DNA of 30,848 nt from a virus: IMG/VR virus record IMGVR_UViG_3300012919_001543, positions 1 through 30,848 of that record. One strand, written 5' to 3'. The translations under genes were made by a program, and so were the position numbers. This document shows, one piece after another, positions 7,448 to 15,205 of the stretch. The notes under the pieces were generated by a model. That model saw only the letters and a list, made by a program, of their open reading frames with translations. It was not told the origin of the DNA and ran no database searches. Every line of letters starts with the position of its first letter. Position 1 is the stretch's first letter.

Positions 7448-8973
7448 AGCAACAAGTAAATTTAACTGAACGCAACAAAGACTACGCAGTATTCTTGCCT
7501 AGTATCAGTGGCTTCTATCAAACTTTTATCAGTAAACAACAGGAAACCGGAGACTATGTTCCACAAGATCGTATTCCTGCAGAGTTTGAAAATGGCATTG
7601 AAGGTTGCAACTTTTTAAACAAAGAACAAGCCTATTATGACTACAAATGGGCATTGTACAGTGCCGGGCATGCTCAACTTGATACTACAAAAAGCAATGT
7701 TGAAGAACGCATGATCCAGCTAAGAGATCGCCCAAACACATTTATATTGGGTGATAGTGGTGGTTACCAGATCGCTACAGGTGTTATAAAGTTTGATTGG
7801 CCAAACTTTTTTGAAACGCCAAATCAACCTAACTACGTAGGTGAAGCCGACAAACTGCGACAACGTATAGTTAACTGGCTTGAACATACTGCTGATTACA
7901 GTATGATACTTGATGTTCCCAGCTGGGCCGCCCGTCCTCCTCTCAACAAAAAGACCGGTCTAAGCAACATACAAGAATGCTTGAATGCAACTCAATTCAA
8001 CAGTGACTTTATACTACGCAATAGACAAGGCAAGACCAAATATCTAAATGTGCTACAGGGCAGTGATGATATTGAAGCAGATTTATGGTATGACGAAGTT
8101 AAACATCTGCCTTTTGAAGGTTGGGCAATGGGTGGTAATAACATGCAGGACATGAAACTGTTCTTGCGTAGAATGATCAACCTGCGAGACGATAAACTGT
8201 TGGAAAAAGGTGAGCGAGATCTTATACACGTTCTTGGAACCGGTTTGCTAGAATGGAGTGTGATGCTCACCGCAGTTAAACGTAAACTTCGCGAAACTGT
8301 CAATAGCGATCTGGAAATCTGCTTTGATTGTGCATCGCCGTTTTTGGCAACTGCATATGGACAAATCTACACACAACATGTGCATCAAAATGATAGGTTC
8401 AGTTATATCATGGACAAAGCATTAGATGACAAAAGACTAGCAGACAGTACAATACCATTGCCGTGGACTAGTCCTATTGCTGAGAGACTGAACATGGGTG
8501 ATATATGTTGGTACAAGCCTGGTATGTTAAATAAGTTAGGTAAAGAAGGCAAAACTAGTTGGGATAGCTTCAGTTATTTCTTAATGATGGCACACAACGT
8601 ATATCAACACATTGAAAGTGTACAACGTTCTAATGCATTAACTGATGCAGTGGTGGCCAGTTCTGATGTTGATTTGTATGATTGGCAAAAGAAACTAAAG
8701 CAAAAAAGCAAGATTGGCGAAGTGAATAAATGGGTTCCACGTAATTTGATTTACTTTTATGAACTAGTGGACAAAGTATTTGCAAGTGAAAAGCCAATGG
8801 ATGTAATCAACAACAATAGTGCATTGCTTGAAGAACTCAGCAAAAATAAAAGACACACCAGTACTAACACAATGCATGGTGCATTTTTTGAAGCTGAAGC
8901 AGTTGACAATGCTGATAGTACAATGGAGTTTGATGAACAAGAAGCAATGGATAAACTAAGTGAGGTTGTATAA
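7444..8973 (+). CDS. dpdA: tRNA-guanine-transglycosylase-like protein, DpdA-type DNA transglycosylase
   Basis: 509 residues with the order of TGT motifs: GDSGGYQ at 103-109 (TGT SDSGGFQ, substrate-binding Asp104), ILDVPS at 155-160, LNVLQG at 201-206, WAMGGN at 227-232, LGTG at 264-267 and FDCASP at 294-299. D295 sits where the TGT nucleophile is in FDCxxPTR. TGTs swap guanine for a 7-deazaguanine in tRNA; the phage paralogue DpdA does so in DNA. The TGT zinc motif CxCxxC is absent and the protein is longer than bacterial TGT, with a unique C-terminal 170 residues, both of which favour a DpdA-type enzyme. FolE, QueE and a QueD-like protein elsewhere in the window could supply its substrate. 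Confident of the TGT fold; the DNA target is inferred. Confidence 0.75.
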   Translation: MKQQVNLTERNKDYAVFLPSISGFYQTFISKQQETGDYVPQDRIPAEFENGIEGCNFLNKEQAYYDYKWALYSAGHAQLDTTKSNVEERMIQLRDRPNTFILGDSGGYQIATGVIKFDWPNFFETPNQPNYVGEADKLRQRIVNWLEHTADYSMILDVPSWAARPPLNKKTGLSNIQECLNATQFNSDFILRNRQGKTKYLNVLQGSDDIEADLWYDEVKHLPFEGWAMGGNNMQDMKLFLRRMINLRDDKLLEKGERDLIHVLGTGLLEWSVMLTAVKRKLRETVNSDLEICFDCASPFLATAYGQIYTQHVHQNDRFSYIMDKALDDKRLADSTIPLPWTSPIAERLNMGDICWYKPGMLNKLGKEGKTSWDSFSYFLMMAHNVYQHIESVQRSNALTDAVVASSDVDLYDWQKKLKQKSKIGEVNKWVPRNLIYFYELVDKVFASEKPMDVINNNSALLEELSKNKRHTSTNTMHGAFFEAEAVDNADSTMEFDEQEAMDKLSEVV

Positions 8974-9162
8974 GTGGATCTAAATGAATTGACGAATGAA
9001 GAACTAGAGCAACGATTTCATGATCTTAAAAAACAAGTGGCTAAAATGGAAAGAGAAAGACAACATACTCGAGATCCAGATCATAAAGCACAACTAAGAG
9101 ATCTAAAAAAATCTAAGCTATTGGTAAAAGATATGCTTGACAAAACTAAAAAACAGTGTTAG
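8974..9162 (+). CDS. Small coiled-coil protein, DUF465/YdcH-like
   Basis: 62 residues starting at a GTG that directly follows the stop of the TGT-like gene; a GAGG at 8962-8965 gives suitable spacing. It is one long charged helix ending in LRDLKKSKLLVKDMLDK, which resembles the LKKxKLxLKD end of DUF465/YdcH proteins. Those are small helical proteins of unknown function. No catalytic features are seen. It is translated in series with the TGT-like gene, which hints at a partner or accessory role; that is inference. Confidence 0.6.
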   Translation: MDLNELTNEELEQRFHDLKKQVAKMERERQHTRDPDHKAQLRDLKKSKLLVKDMLDKTKKQC

Positions 9163-9165
9163 GAT
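9137..9165 (+). promoter_or_regulatory. Possible weak promoter before the 9173 gene
   Basis: TTGACA at 9137-9142, 17-nt spacer, TAGGAT at 9160-9165 (four of six). It uses the same spacing as the better promoters in this window and would again place the start of transcription next to the ATG at 9173. The -10 overlaps what could instead be a TAGGA ribosome site, so the call is tentative. Confidence 0.35.
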
Positions 9166-9172
9166 AATAACT

Positions 9173-9703
9173 ATGATTACAGAAAGAACTTACAGTAAAG
9201 ATTCTTACAGTAATGTAAGAATGTTTACAGGCAAAGAAATTGAACATACTCCTGCACATGGCATGCAAACACTATTTGTGGTTGGATTGATGCCTTATGA
9301 TGCTATCATAAGTACTGCAAAACAACATAACTGTGAACACATCTATTTTGGTGCAAACATGAGTTATAAGCTCACAAAAGACTGGCCTGGTCCAAGTCAA
9401 GGATGGACACAATTAATCAAACGTGTGCTAGATGAAACTGATTATTGGGTTACACTTGATTATCCAAATCATGAAAGTAAGTTTGTGCTAGAACAAGGAT
9501 TTCAAGAATATGATAAATTTATACACATGATCAGTGTTCGTATTGCAAGAATAGATGATTATGGTGTAAATGCTTGTGTAAAACTTGATGATATAGGATT
9601 CAATGAAACAAACAGAGGTGTTTGGGTACACAACTTAAAAAAATTACAAACTGATGATGTTCTTACAACATGGTCGATGTATGAACAAGATGAACCTATA
9701 TAG
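9173..9703 (+). CDS. Hypothetical protein between TGT-like and QueD-like genes
   Basis: 176 residues from the ATG at 9173 (MITERTYSKD). The frame extends to an ATG at 9137, but that lies inside the previous gene without a ribosome site, while TAGGATAATAACT precedes 9173. The protein looks globular, mixed alpha/beta, with an N-terminal stretch ending in LFVVGLMPYDAI and a C-terminal strand-rich part (ISVRIARIDDYGVNACVKLDD). It has no membrane span or known catalytic motif. I do not recognise it. Its place between the transglycosylase and a T-fold protein makes a role in the same pathway worth testing. Confidence 0.75.
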   Translation: MITERTYSKDSYSNVRMFTGKEIEHTPAHGMQTLFVVGLMPYDAIISTAKQHNCEHIYFGANMSYKLTKDWPGPSQGWTQLIKRVLDETDYWVTLDYPNHESKFVLEQGFQEYDKFIHMISVRIARIDDYGVNACVKLDDIGFNETNRGVWVHNLKKLQTDDVLTTWSMYEQDEPI

Positions 9704-9712
9704 GAGAAAATT

Positions 9713-9913
9713 ATGGTTAAAAAAATTAGACTAGTAGACGCTCCAAAGACCGGAGATGAAAAAACAGGTTCCAGCGATGGCGGCGGAACCAGTCCAGAAC
9801 TAATGGAATTGCTAAAAAGCATGGATTGGAAACTGTGGGAACTACTCCAAATTGGCCAAAGACTGGAGAAAGAGCTAATGGATGCTGGATCAAACACGAA
9901 CAAATCTAAATGA
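9713..9913 (+). CDS. Small hypothetical protein
   Basis: 66 residues with a strong TAGGAGAAA ribosome site. Layout: a basic N-terminus (VKKIRLVDAP), a Gly/Ser/Asp linker at about 14-27, then an amphipathic helix (PELMELLKSMDWKLWELLQIGQRLEKELMDAG). The helix could mediate oligomerisation or binding to a partner. Its last 32 bases overlap the earliest possible start of the next gene. Function unknown. Confidence 0.65.
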   Translation: MVKKIRLVDAPKTGDEKTGSSDGGGTSPELMELLKSMDWKLWELLQIGQRLEKELMDAGSNTNKSK

Positions 9914-10364
9914 TCCAGAGCCCGAGCGTTACTATGATTGGATGCTTTGGAAAATGAGACAGGAGAAAAATATGGAGAATACTTTGCAAAAAGCAACTAG
10001 TATGATATGGGTAACTTTTAAAAAAGAAGGTATACACAAGTATCCTGCCGCACTAGAAGATCCAAAACTAGCAACTGGCGATGAATATGACGTAAGTTTT
10101 TTAGGCTATCCACACAGACATATATTTCATTTCAAAGTTGAAATAGAAGTGTTTCATGATGATAGAGACATTGAGTTTATACAGTTCAAACGTTGGTTAG
10201 AAAAATTGTACAGTGAAAAAACACTTGAACTAGACTATAAAAGTTGTGAAATGATCTGTGATGATCTTGCACAACAGATCAACAACAAATATCCAAAACG
10301 TAAAATTAATATTACAGTAAGCGAGGATGGAGAAAATGGCGCCACCATACAATACACGGTTTAG
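9882..10364 (+). CDS. Conserved phage protein, divergent QueD/PTPS-like T-fold candidate
   Basis: 160 residues from ATG 9882, or 130 from ATG 9972, which has the better ribosome site (AGGAGA, six bases before the ATG). The core runs: strand with GIHKYP at about 50-55, then GYPHRHIFHFKVEIEV with an HxH pair, then DIEFIQFKRWLEKL, then LDYKSCEMICDDLAQQI, then KINITVSEDGENGATIQY. This matches the order in QueD/6-pyruvoyl-tetrahydropterin synthases: first zinc His, HGH strand, DFxxLK helix, the PTxENLA helix, and a final WETxxxxAxY strand. QueD makes 6-carboxytetrahydropterin, the step between FolE and QueE. The fold match is by eye and the catalytic Cys/Asp/His set is not established. Confidence 0.6.
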   Translation: MLDQTRTNLNDPEPERYYDWMLWKMRQEKNMENTLQKATSMIWVTFKKEGIHKYPAALEDPKLATGDEYDVSFLGYPHRHIFHFKVEIEVFHDDRDIEFIQFKRWLEKLYSEKTLELDYKSCEMICDDLAQQINNKYPKRKINITVSEDGENGATIQYTV

Positions 10365-10686
10365 AAAGCCAAAACGTATTAGCCTGCAGGACATTAAATT
10401 TGACCTGTTAAAAATTATTGAACCATATGACGGCGTACTTTATGGTGAAACAACATACAAATTGGTAACAGATTTGTTTGAAAAATATCTAAACGATTTG
10501 AAATTCAGTAGGTTGATTGCTGATTATACTATGATGCACACAGAACGTGAAAACAGTATCACACTAGATGTTGCTGTAAAACTTAGTGCTGATCGTAGTC
10601 CTAAGAAGTTGAAAATACATGTAGGTCTTTACAAAAGTAATTGGCCAAATATCAATCCAAGAAGAGCGGAGGCCATATATGCGTAA
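10327..10686 (+). CDS. Hypothetical protein
   Basis: 119 residues, overlapping the end of the preceding gene by 38 bases. Two starts are possible, ATG 10327 (after GCGAGG) and ATG 10336 (after GGAG); the protein differs by three residues. It has a basic N-terminus (NTRFRKPKRIS), a helix pair around 20-65, and a beta-rich C-terminal half (SITLDVAVKLSADRSPKKLKIHVGLYK). No membrane or signal sequence is seen and no family is recognised. It overlaps the glycosyltransferase start by eight bases. Confidence 0.65.
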   Translation: MEKMAPPYNTRFRKPKRISLQDIKFDLLKIIEPYDGVLYGETTYKLVTDLFEKYLNDLKFSRLIADYTMMHTERENSITLDVAVKLSADRSPKKLKIHVGLYKSNWPNINPRRAEAIYA

Positions 10687-11842
10687 ACTGTTTTATATGG
10701 GTTTGGAGCCGTATGAAGGCAGATATACATTACAGTTAGAAGAATGGTCACGTCGAGCTTTTAATAAACGTGATCTTGATTGGGTTAGTGTACCTGGCAC
10801 AACTATAGACAACACAAAGTCAATACAGGTTGGTCAGGTCCTAGATGCACACGGGAGAAGTTTTTTTGCAATGTCGCAGATGATGAATCTCGTACAAATG
10901 ATGCGTAATGGTGAAGTTACAGGTGAAGACTGCATCTTTTTTGAAGATATGTTTCAACCTGGCATGGAGTCGTTGCCGTATATTATGGATCAAATACCAG
11001 CGGAGGATAGACCCAAAGTATGGATTCGTTGTTTAGCACAAGCAGTTGATCCAGATGATTTTGTGCATGTTTGGGGTATGAGCAAATGGATGAGCTTGTA
11101 TGAAGAAATGTGCAATGAATTTGTTACTGGCGTACTAGCAAGCAACGAAGAAATGGTTGCACACATGAAGATAGCAAATTGGAAGGCTCCAATTTACAAT
11201 GTAAGTGGTTTGGCATTTGATAAAACTGAAGTAAGACTCAGAGTTGGACAATTAAAAGAGTGGTCTGAAAGAGATCAACGTGTTGTATTTGCGGCAAGAT
11301 TTGATCAAGAAAAACAGCCAGATTTTTTCATGGACATTGCAGAGCAGTTAGCACCAACAGGCATTGAGTTTGCACTAGTTCAAGGTGGCCCACTGCGAAG
11401 CAACAATCAAAAGTATGTTGATAGAGCAAGAAATCTTGAAACTAGAGGCTTGTTGAAAATATATGAAAATCAAAAAAAGAATGACTACTATGAAATATTA
11501 AACAGTAGTAAGGTTATGTTTAATTGTGCATTACAGGATTGGACCAGCAATACTGTGAGCGAAGCAGATGCGTTAAACTGCAATGTTCTGTTTCCAGCTT
11601 ATAGAAGTTTTCCAGAAATATTTGCCAACTGTCACGAACGTATGTATGTGCCTTGGTCTAAAGATGATGCAATAAATAAGTTACAGAAGTTACTAGTCCA
11701 ACCACACAAGGATATGGGTAAGATAAGTGACTGGACAAGTTCCACTATCGATCGTTATGTTGATATAATGATGGGCAACGGAGAGCAGTGGCGAAGAGAT
11801 ACTAATCGCTATAGAGATTATGTAGCAGAGAGGAAATACTGA
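10679..11842 (+). CDS. Glycosyltransferase, GT-B fold (GT4-like)
   Basis: 387 residues with a GCGGAGG ribosome site. The C-terminal Rossmann domain is the recognisable part: RVVFAARFDQEKQPDFFMDIAEQL at about 201-224 is the GT4 strand-loop-helix, and YEILNSSKVMFNCALQDWTSNTVSEADALNCNVLFPAYRSFPEIF carries the acidic E-A-D segment that binds the nucleotide-sugar phosphate in GT-B enzymes. The N-terminal half is the less conserved acceptor domain. Such enzymes move a sugar from a nucleotide-sugar to an acceptor. Candidates here are phage DNA (as in T4), the 7-deazaguanine base, or a virion or host glycan. GalE two genes downstream could shape the sugar donor. Acceptor unknown. Confidence 0.8.
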   Translation: MRKLFYMGLEPYEGRYTLQLEEWSRRAFNKRDLDWVSVPGTTIDNTKSIQVGQVLDAHGRSFFAMSQMMNLVQMMRNGEVTGEDCIFFEDMFQPGMESLPYIMDQIPAEDRPKVWIRCLAQAVDPDDFVHVWGMSKWMSLYEEMCNEFVTGVLASNEEMVAHMKIANWKAPIYNVSGLAFDKTEVRLRVGQLKEWSERDQRVVFAARFDQEKQPDFFMDIAEQLAPTGIEFALVQGGPLRSNNQKYVDRARNLETRGLLKIYENQKKNDYYEILNSSKVMFNCALQDWTSNTVSEADALNCNVLFPAYRSFPEIFANCHERMYVPWSKDDAINKLQKLLVQPHKDMGKISDWTSSTIDRYVDIMMGNGEQWRRDTNRYRDYVAERKY

Positions 11843-12354
11843 TGAAGAAATACTTTTACGCAATTTTTTGTTTTGCTGTAGCAGGGTGTCATCCTGTGAA
11901 TGCTGAAACTCTTAGAACTGCAACAATTACACACATTGAACCAAACTACTATTGGGAAAAAACAAATATACCAGTAGAACAGTGTCAGGATGTACAAGTA
12001 CCAATTTATGGTAACGTACAAGGTGAAGGTGCATCTGCTGGGGACGTATTAAGTGGTGCAATCATTGGTGGACTACTAGGAAAAGCTCTTACAGGACAAG
12101 ACAATGGCGCCGGCTTTGGTGCATTGGTTGGTGCGATGGGTGCCGCTGAAAATAAAAAGCAAGGTAGCCAAAAAATCGTAGGCTATCAAACACAAAGGCA
12201 GTGCGGAACTTTCTACCAAGAAGAATCCGTGCGTAAAATTAAAAACTATAGAATCACATATGAATGGAATGGCGTAGTTGGTAGAAGTTATACTTACAAC
12301 AACTATAGTATTGGTACTCAGATTCCAGTTGGTGTTTCAATTAACGCAAAGTAA
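11842..12354 (+). CDS. Exported glycine-zipper (Rick_17kDa/SlyB-like) envelope protein
   Basis: 170 residues. An N-terminal signal (KK, then a hydrophobic core) ends in VAGC with C16, which fits a lipobox; cleavage after VNA at residue 20 is an alternative. Residues 62-95 are a glycine-zipper 2TM segment (GDVLSGAIIGGLLGKAL and GAGFGALVGAMGAAE), as in rickettsial 17-kDa antigens and SlyB. The C-terminus (YRITYEWNGVVGRSYTY) matches the usual YxVTYxYxG end of these proteins. They sit in the outer membrane or periplasm and affect envelope integrity. In a phage this could block superinfection or alter the host envelope; that is inference. Its ATG overlaps the previous stop. Confidence 0.8.
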   Translation: MKKYFYAIFCFAVAGCHPVNAETLRTATITHIEPNYYWEKTNIPVEQCQDVQVPIYGNVQGEGASAGDVLSGAIIGGLLGKALTGQDNGAGFGALVGAMGAAENKKQGSQKIVGYQTQRQCGTFYQEESVRKIKNYRITYEWNGVVGRSYTYNNYSIGTQIPVGVSINAK

Positions 12355-12357
12355 TAC

Positions 12358-13296
12358 ATGACAAATAAAATTTTAGTAACCGGTGCGTCTGGCTACATAG
12401 GCAGTATTGTATGCACTGAACTTCAAAGACGTGGACATCACGTAACTGGAATTGATAGAAATGTTCCCCGTATCGCGACTGATTGTGATTTTATACAAGC
12501 CAGTCATGACGACGATTATCAATTACAAAAAATTCTACTCAACATTGATACTGTAGTTCATATTGGTGCTACAAGTTTAGTAGGTCCAAGTGTAAAAGAT
12601 CCAAGTACGTACTATCAAAACAATGTAGTTGGAACCAAAATATTGTTGGATGCCTGTGTTGCACAAGGTGTAAAAAAGTTTATATTTGCTTCTAGTGCCG
12701 CCACCTATGGTGATGTAGACAGTGATAGTCTTACAGAAGACACAAATGAGTCACCATGTAATCCATATGGTTGGAGCAAGAGAATGACTGAAATCATGTT
12801 GCAGGATTATTATACTGCATATGGTTTATCAAGTATAAGTTTTAGATTTTTCAATGTAGCAGGTGCAGGCTATGGACTAGGACAAACAAAAAATGCAACA
12901 CATTTGATTGCAAGAATTATGGAAAATCCAAAATTAAAAGTATTTGGTGATAGCTATGATACACCAGATGGAACAGCAGTAAGAGATTATGTGCATGTAA
13001 AAGACATAGCTAGAGCTCATGCTCTAGCGGTAGACTACTTAAATAATATTTCAAACTGCGTAAGGTTAAACTTGGGCAGTGGGAGAGGTACTAGTGTACT
13101 TGATATTATTAAAGCAGTTGATAATCAAACCGACTTGAATGTTAAGTATACGGTTGAAGGACCACGTGCTGGAGACCCGGCAAAACTGGTAGCCAATATC
13201 AGTAAAGCCAAGGACGTTCTTGGTTGGGAACCAGATTACGGGTTGGATAAAATTATTCATTCTGCCTATAACTGGTACCACAACAAAGACGTATGA
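12358..13296 (+). CDS. galE: UDP-glucose 4-epimerase-like, extended SDR
   Basis: 312 residues. NAD-binding GASGYIG at 9-15; active-site SSAATYG and YGWSK (the YxxxK pair) in the middle; RFFNVAGA, then GTAVRDYVHVKDIARAH, then GPRAGDPAKLVAN near the end, all in the places expected for GalE. GalE interconverts UDP-glucose and UDP-galactose; related epimerases act on UDP-GlcNAc or UDP-glucuronate. It starts three bases after the previous stop, with no separate promoter. Together with the glycosyltransferase upstream and the nucleotide-sugar dehydrogenase at 22466 it indicates phage control of a UDP-sugar. Exact substrate not determined. Confidence 0.9.
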   Translation: MTNKILVTGASGYIGSIVCTELQRRGHHVTGIDRNVPRIATDCDFIQASHDDDYQLQKILLNIDTVVHIGATSLVGPSVKDPSTYYQNNVVGTKILLDACVAQGVKKFIFASSAATYGDVDSDSLTEDTNESPCNPYGWSKRMTEIMLQDYYTAYGLSSISFRFFNVAGAGYGLGQTKNATHLIARIMENPKLKVFGDSYDTPDGTAVRDYVHVKDIARAHALAVDYLNNISNCVRLNLGSGRGTSVLDIIKAVDNQTDLNVKYTVEGPRAGDPAKLVANISKAKDVLGWEPDYGLDKIIHSAYNWYHNKDV

Positions 13297-13328
13297 GACA
13301 TCCTCGTCTATAACTCGGAGAAACCTAA

Positions 13329-14003
13329 ATGAAAATTTCAGAAACTATTAGACAAAGACTTGTTGATGCCGGTCAACGATTTCATTCCAATGACAACATC
13401 AGTGAGTATATTCAAGAAGGTGAACTTGAACAATTACAAGAAGAAGTAATGGAAGCATTCCAAGACGTCTTGAAAACTCTTGTTATTGACACAAATAATG
13501 ATCACAACACAGAAGATACTGCAAAACGTATTGCAAAAATGTATGTGCGTGAAACATTTGGTGGTAGGTATGCACCTCCTCCTAAAGTAACAAGTTTTCC
13601 TAATATGGGATATAAATCTCTTTACACAAGTGGACCAATCAGTATAAGAAGTACATGTGCTCATCATTTCCAAAACATTGTAGGTAGATGTTGGATTGGT
13701 ATTGTACCAAATGGTGAAGTCATTGGACTTTCAAAGTTCAATAGAATTGTACATCACATAGCTGAACGCCCACAGATACAAGAAGAGATGACAACAGAAA
13801 TAGCAAATCAGCTACAGACATTTGCAAAAACACCACACATTGCTGTGGTAGTTAAAGCAGAGCACCACTGTATGACGCATCGTGGTGTAAAAGAACATGA
13901 ATCAGATATGACAACTGCAATCATGTTAGGTGCGTTTGAAAAAGATCCAGCACTCAAACAAGAGTTCTACAACATTTGTATGAGCATGAAGGGTCATGGA
14001 TAA
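13329..14003 (+). CDS. folE: GTP cyclohydrolase I
   Basis: 224 residues, the length of E. coli FolE (222). Zinc ligands fall at the E. coli positions: C110 and H113 in STCAHHF, C181 in HHCMTHRG. The segment GLSKFNRIVHHIAERPQIQEEMT is the FolE signature, and the N-terminal helical part is normal. It converts GTP to 7,8-dihydroneopterin triphosphate, the first step of both folate and 7-deazaguanine (queuosine/archaeosine) synthesis. With QueE and a TGT/DpdA-like gene in the same window, the 7-deazaguanine route is the likelier use. A CTCGGAGA ribosome site sets the start. A strong terminator ends the unit six bases after the stop. Confidence 0.95.
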   Translation: MKISETIRQRLVDAGQRFHSNDNISEYIQEGELEQLQEEVMEAFQDVLKTLVIDTNNDHNTEDTAKRIAKMYVRETFGGRYAPPPKVTSFPNMGYKSLYTSGPISIRSTCAHHFQNIVGRCWIGIVPNGEVIGLSKFNRIVHHIAERPQIQEEMTTEIANQLQTFAKTPHIAVVVKAEHHCMTHRGVKEHESDMTTAIMLGAFEKDPALKQEFYNICMSMKGHG

Positions 14004-14008
14004 GATCA

Positions 14009-14032
14009 GAAGGGGCCACTAGGCCCTTTTTT
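14009..14032 (+). terminator. Rho-independent terminator after folE
   Basis: Stem GGGCC (14013-14017), loop ACTA, GGCCC (14022-14026), then six T. Flanking A and T extend the stem. The hairpin core is identical to the one at 15179-15192, after the next gene. Confidence 0.9.
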
Positions 14033-14037
14033 AACGA

Positions 14038-14058
14038 TGAAACATAGGTTAAAGCACA
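14038..14058 (+). promoter_or_regulatory. Leader motif shared by both binding-protein genes
   Basis: TGAAACAT (14038-14045) and GTTAAAG (14048-14054) followed by ACA. The same two words occur in the same order after the second terminator at 15209-15216 and 15223-15229, spaced by six bases instead of two. It could be a promoter for a phage-modified or alternative sigma factor, or simply a remnant of a duplicated cassette. No TTGACA/TATAAT pair is seen in front of this gene. Confidence 0.35.
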
Positions 14059-14080
14059 TCAAAAAGAAAGGTAAACCACT

Positions 14081-15172
14081 ATGAAACTAATCCAATTACT
14101 TACTGCAACAATGCTTGCAGTTACAATGGCGTTTACTGCATACGCAGATGAACCCAAAGACAAAGTCACAGCAGGCTTTATATATGTAGGACCAACAGGT
14201 GATCACGGTTGGACTTATAGACATGATATTGGCAGACAAGATGTTGAAAAACATTTTGGTGATCGAGTAGAAACCATTTTCGTTGAGAGCGTAAAGTATG
14301 GTCCAGATGCAACTCGTGTGATGCGTCAAATGGCTATGAAAGGTGTTGATATTATATTTGCAACTTCGTTTGGCTACATGGACAGTATGTTAAAAGTAGC
14401 AGAAGAATTTCCAAATGTAAAATTTGAACACGCTACTGGATATAAAACTGCACCTAACATGGCGAACTATGGATTGAAACTTTATCAAGCAAGACACGTT
14501 CAAGGTGTTATTGCAGGTATGATGACCAAGACTAACAAAATTTGTTATGTTGCCGCCTATCCAATTCCTGAAGTTATCAGAGAAATCAACACTTATTACT
14601 TAGGTGCAAAGTCAGTAAATCCTGACGTTGATATTGACATTGTATGGGTAATGACTTGGTATGATCCAGGCAAAGAAGCAGATGCCGCCAAGGCATTGTT
14701 AAGCCAAGGTTGTGATATTATTGCACAACACACAGACTCTCCTGCTCCTATTCAAGTTGCAGAACAACAAGGTAAATTTGGTTTTGGGCAAGCAAGTGAT
14801 CAATATAGATTTGCTCCTAAATCACAATTGACCGCAACTATCGATAACTGGTCACCTTACTATATTGCTAAAGTACAAGCAGTACTAGATGGCACATGGA
14901 CAACTGGTACATACTTTGGTGATATTAGCGAGTGCGATGCAACAGGTTGTGCAGTAGGAATGGCACCGTTTACTAATATGCCAGATGATGTAAAAGCAAA
15001 AGCACAAGAAATTAAAGACGCAATTTCTAAAGGTGAGTACTTTGCATTTACAGGTCCTTTAAAAGACAATAGTGGAAAACTAAGATTAGCTGATGGCGAA
15101 ATTGCCGATAGAGCTCATCTTGATACAATGAACTACTATGTAGAAGGTATTGATGCAACTGTACCAGATTAA
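14081..15172 (+). CDS. BMP/PnrA-family periplasmic substrate-binding protein
   Basis: 363 residues. Signal peptide at 1-22 with an AYA cleavage site before D23; no lipobox, so a soluble periplasmic protein. The mature part is a basic-membrane-protein (BMP/PnrA) domain: VTAGFIYVGPTGDHGWTYRHDIG at the start, IIFATSFGYMDSMLKVAEEFPNVKFEHATG in lobe one, and IVWVMTWYDPGKEADAAKALLSQGCDIIAQHTDSP in lobe two. BMP proteins bind purine nucleosides for NupABC-type ABC importers. No matching ATPase or permease adjoins it, so it would have to use a host transporter. It is a single-gene unit between twin terminators, with an AGAAAGG ribosome site. Marine phages are known to carry another binding protein, PstS; a BMP protein is not one I know from phages. 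Confidence 0.92.
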   Translation: MKLIQLLTATMLAVTMAFTAYADEPKDKVTAGFIYVGPTGDHGWTYRHDIGRQDVEKHFGDRVETIFVESVKYGPDATRVMRQMAMKGVDIIFATSFGYMDSMLKVAEEFPNVKFEHATGYKTAPNMANYGLKLYQARHVQGVIAGMMTKTNKICYVAAYPIPEVIREINTYYLGAKSVNPDVDIDIVWVMTWYDPGKEADAAKALLSQGCDIIAQHTDSPAPIQVAEQQGKFGFGQASDQYRFAPKSQLTATIDNWSPYYIAKVQAVLDGTWTTGTYFGDISECDATGCAVGMAPFTNMPDDVKAKAQEIKDAISKGEYFAFTGPLKDNSGKLRLADGEIADRAHLDTMNYYVEGIDATVPD

Positions 15173-15174
15173 TT

Positions 15175-15197
15175 AAAAGGGCCACTAGGCCCTTTTT
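15175..15197 (+). terminator. Rho-independent terminator after the BMP gene
   Basis: AAAA, stem GGGCC (15179-15183), loop ACTA, GGCCC (15188-15192), then five T. The A-run on the 5' side makes it potentially bidirectional. It has the same stem and loop sequence as the terminator at 14009-14032. Confidence 0.9.
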
Positions 15198-15205
15198 CAA
15201 TTTCC

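Noticed and set aside
13287-13309. Terminator or operator hairpin before folE (AGACG/CGTCT)
   Set aside because: A 5-bp stem with a 13-base loop and no T-run is too weak to call.
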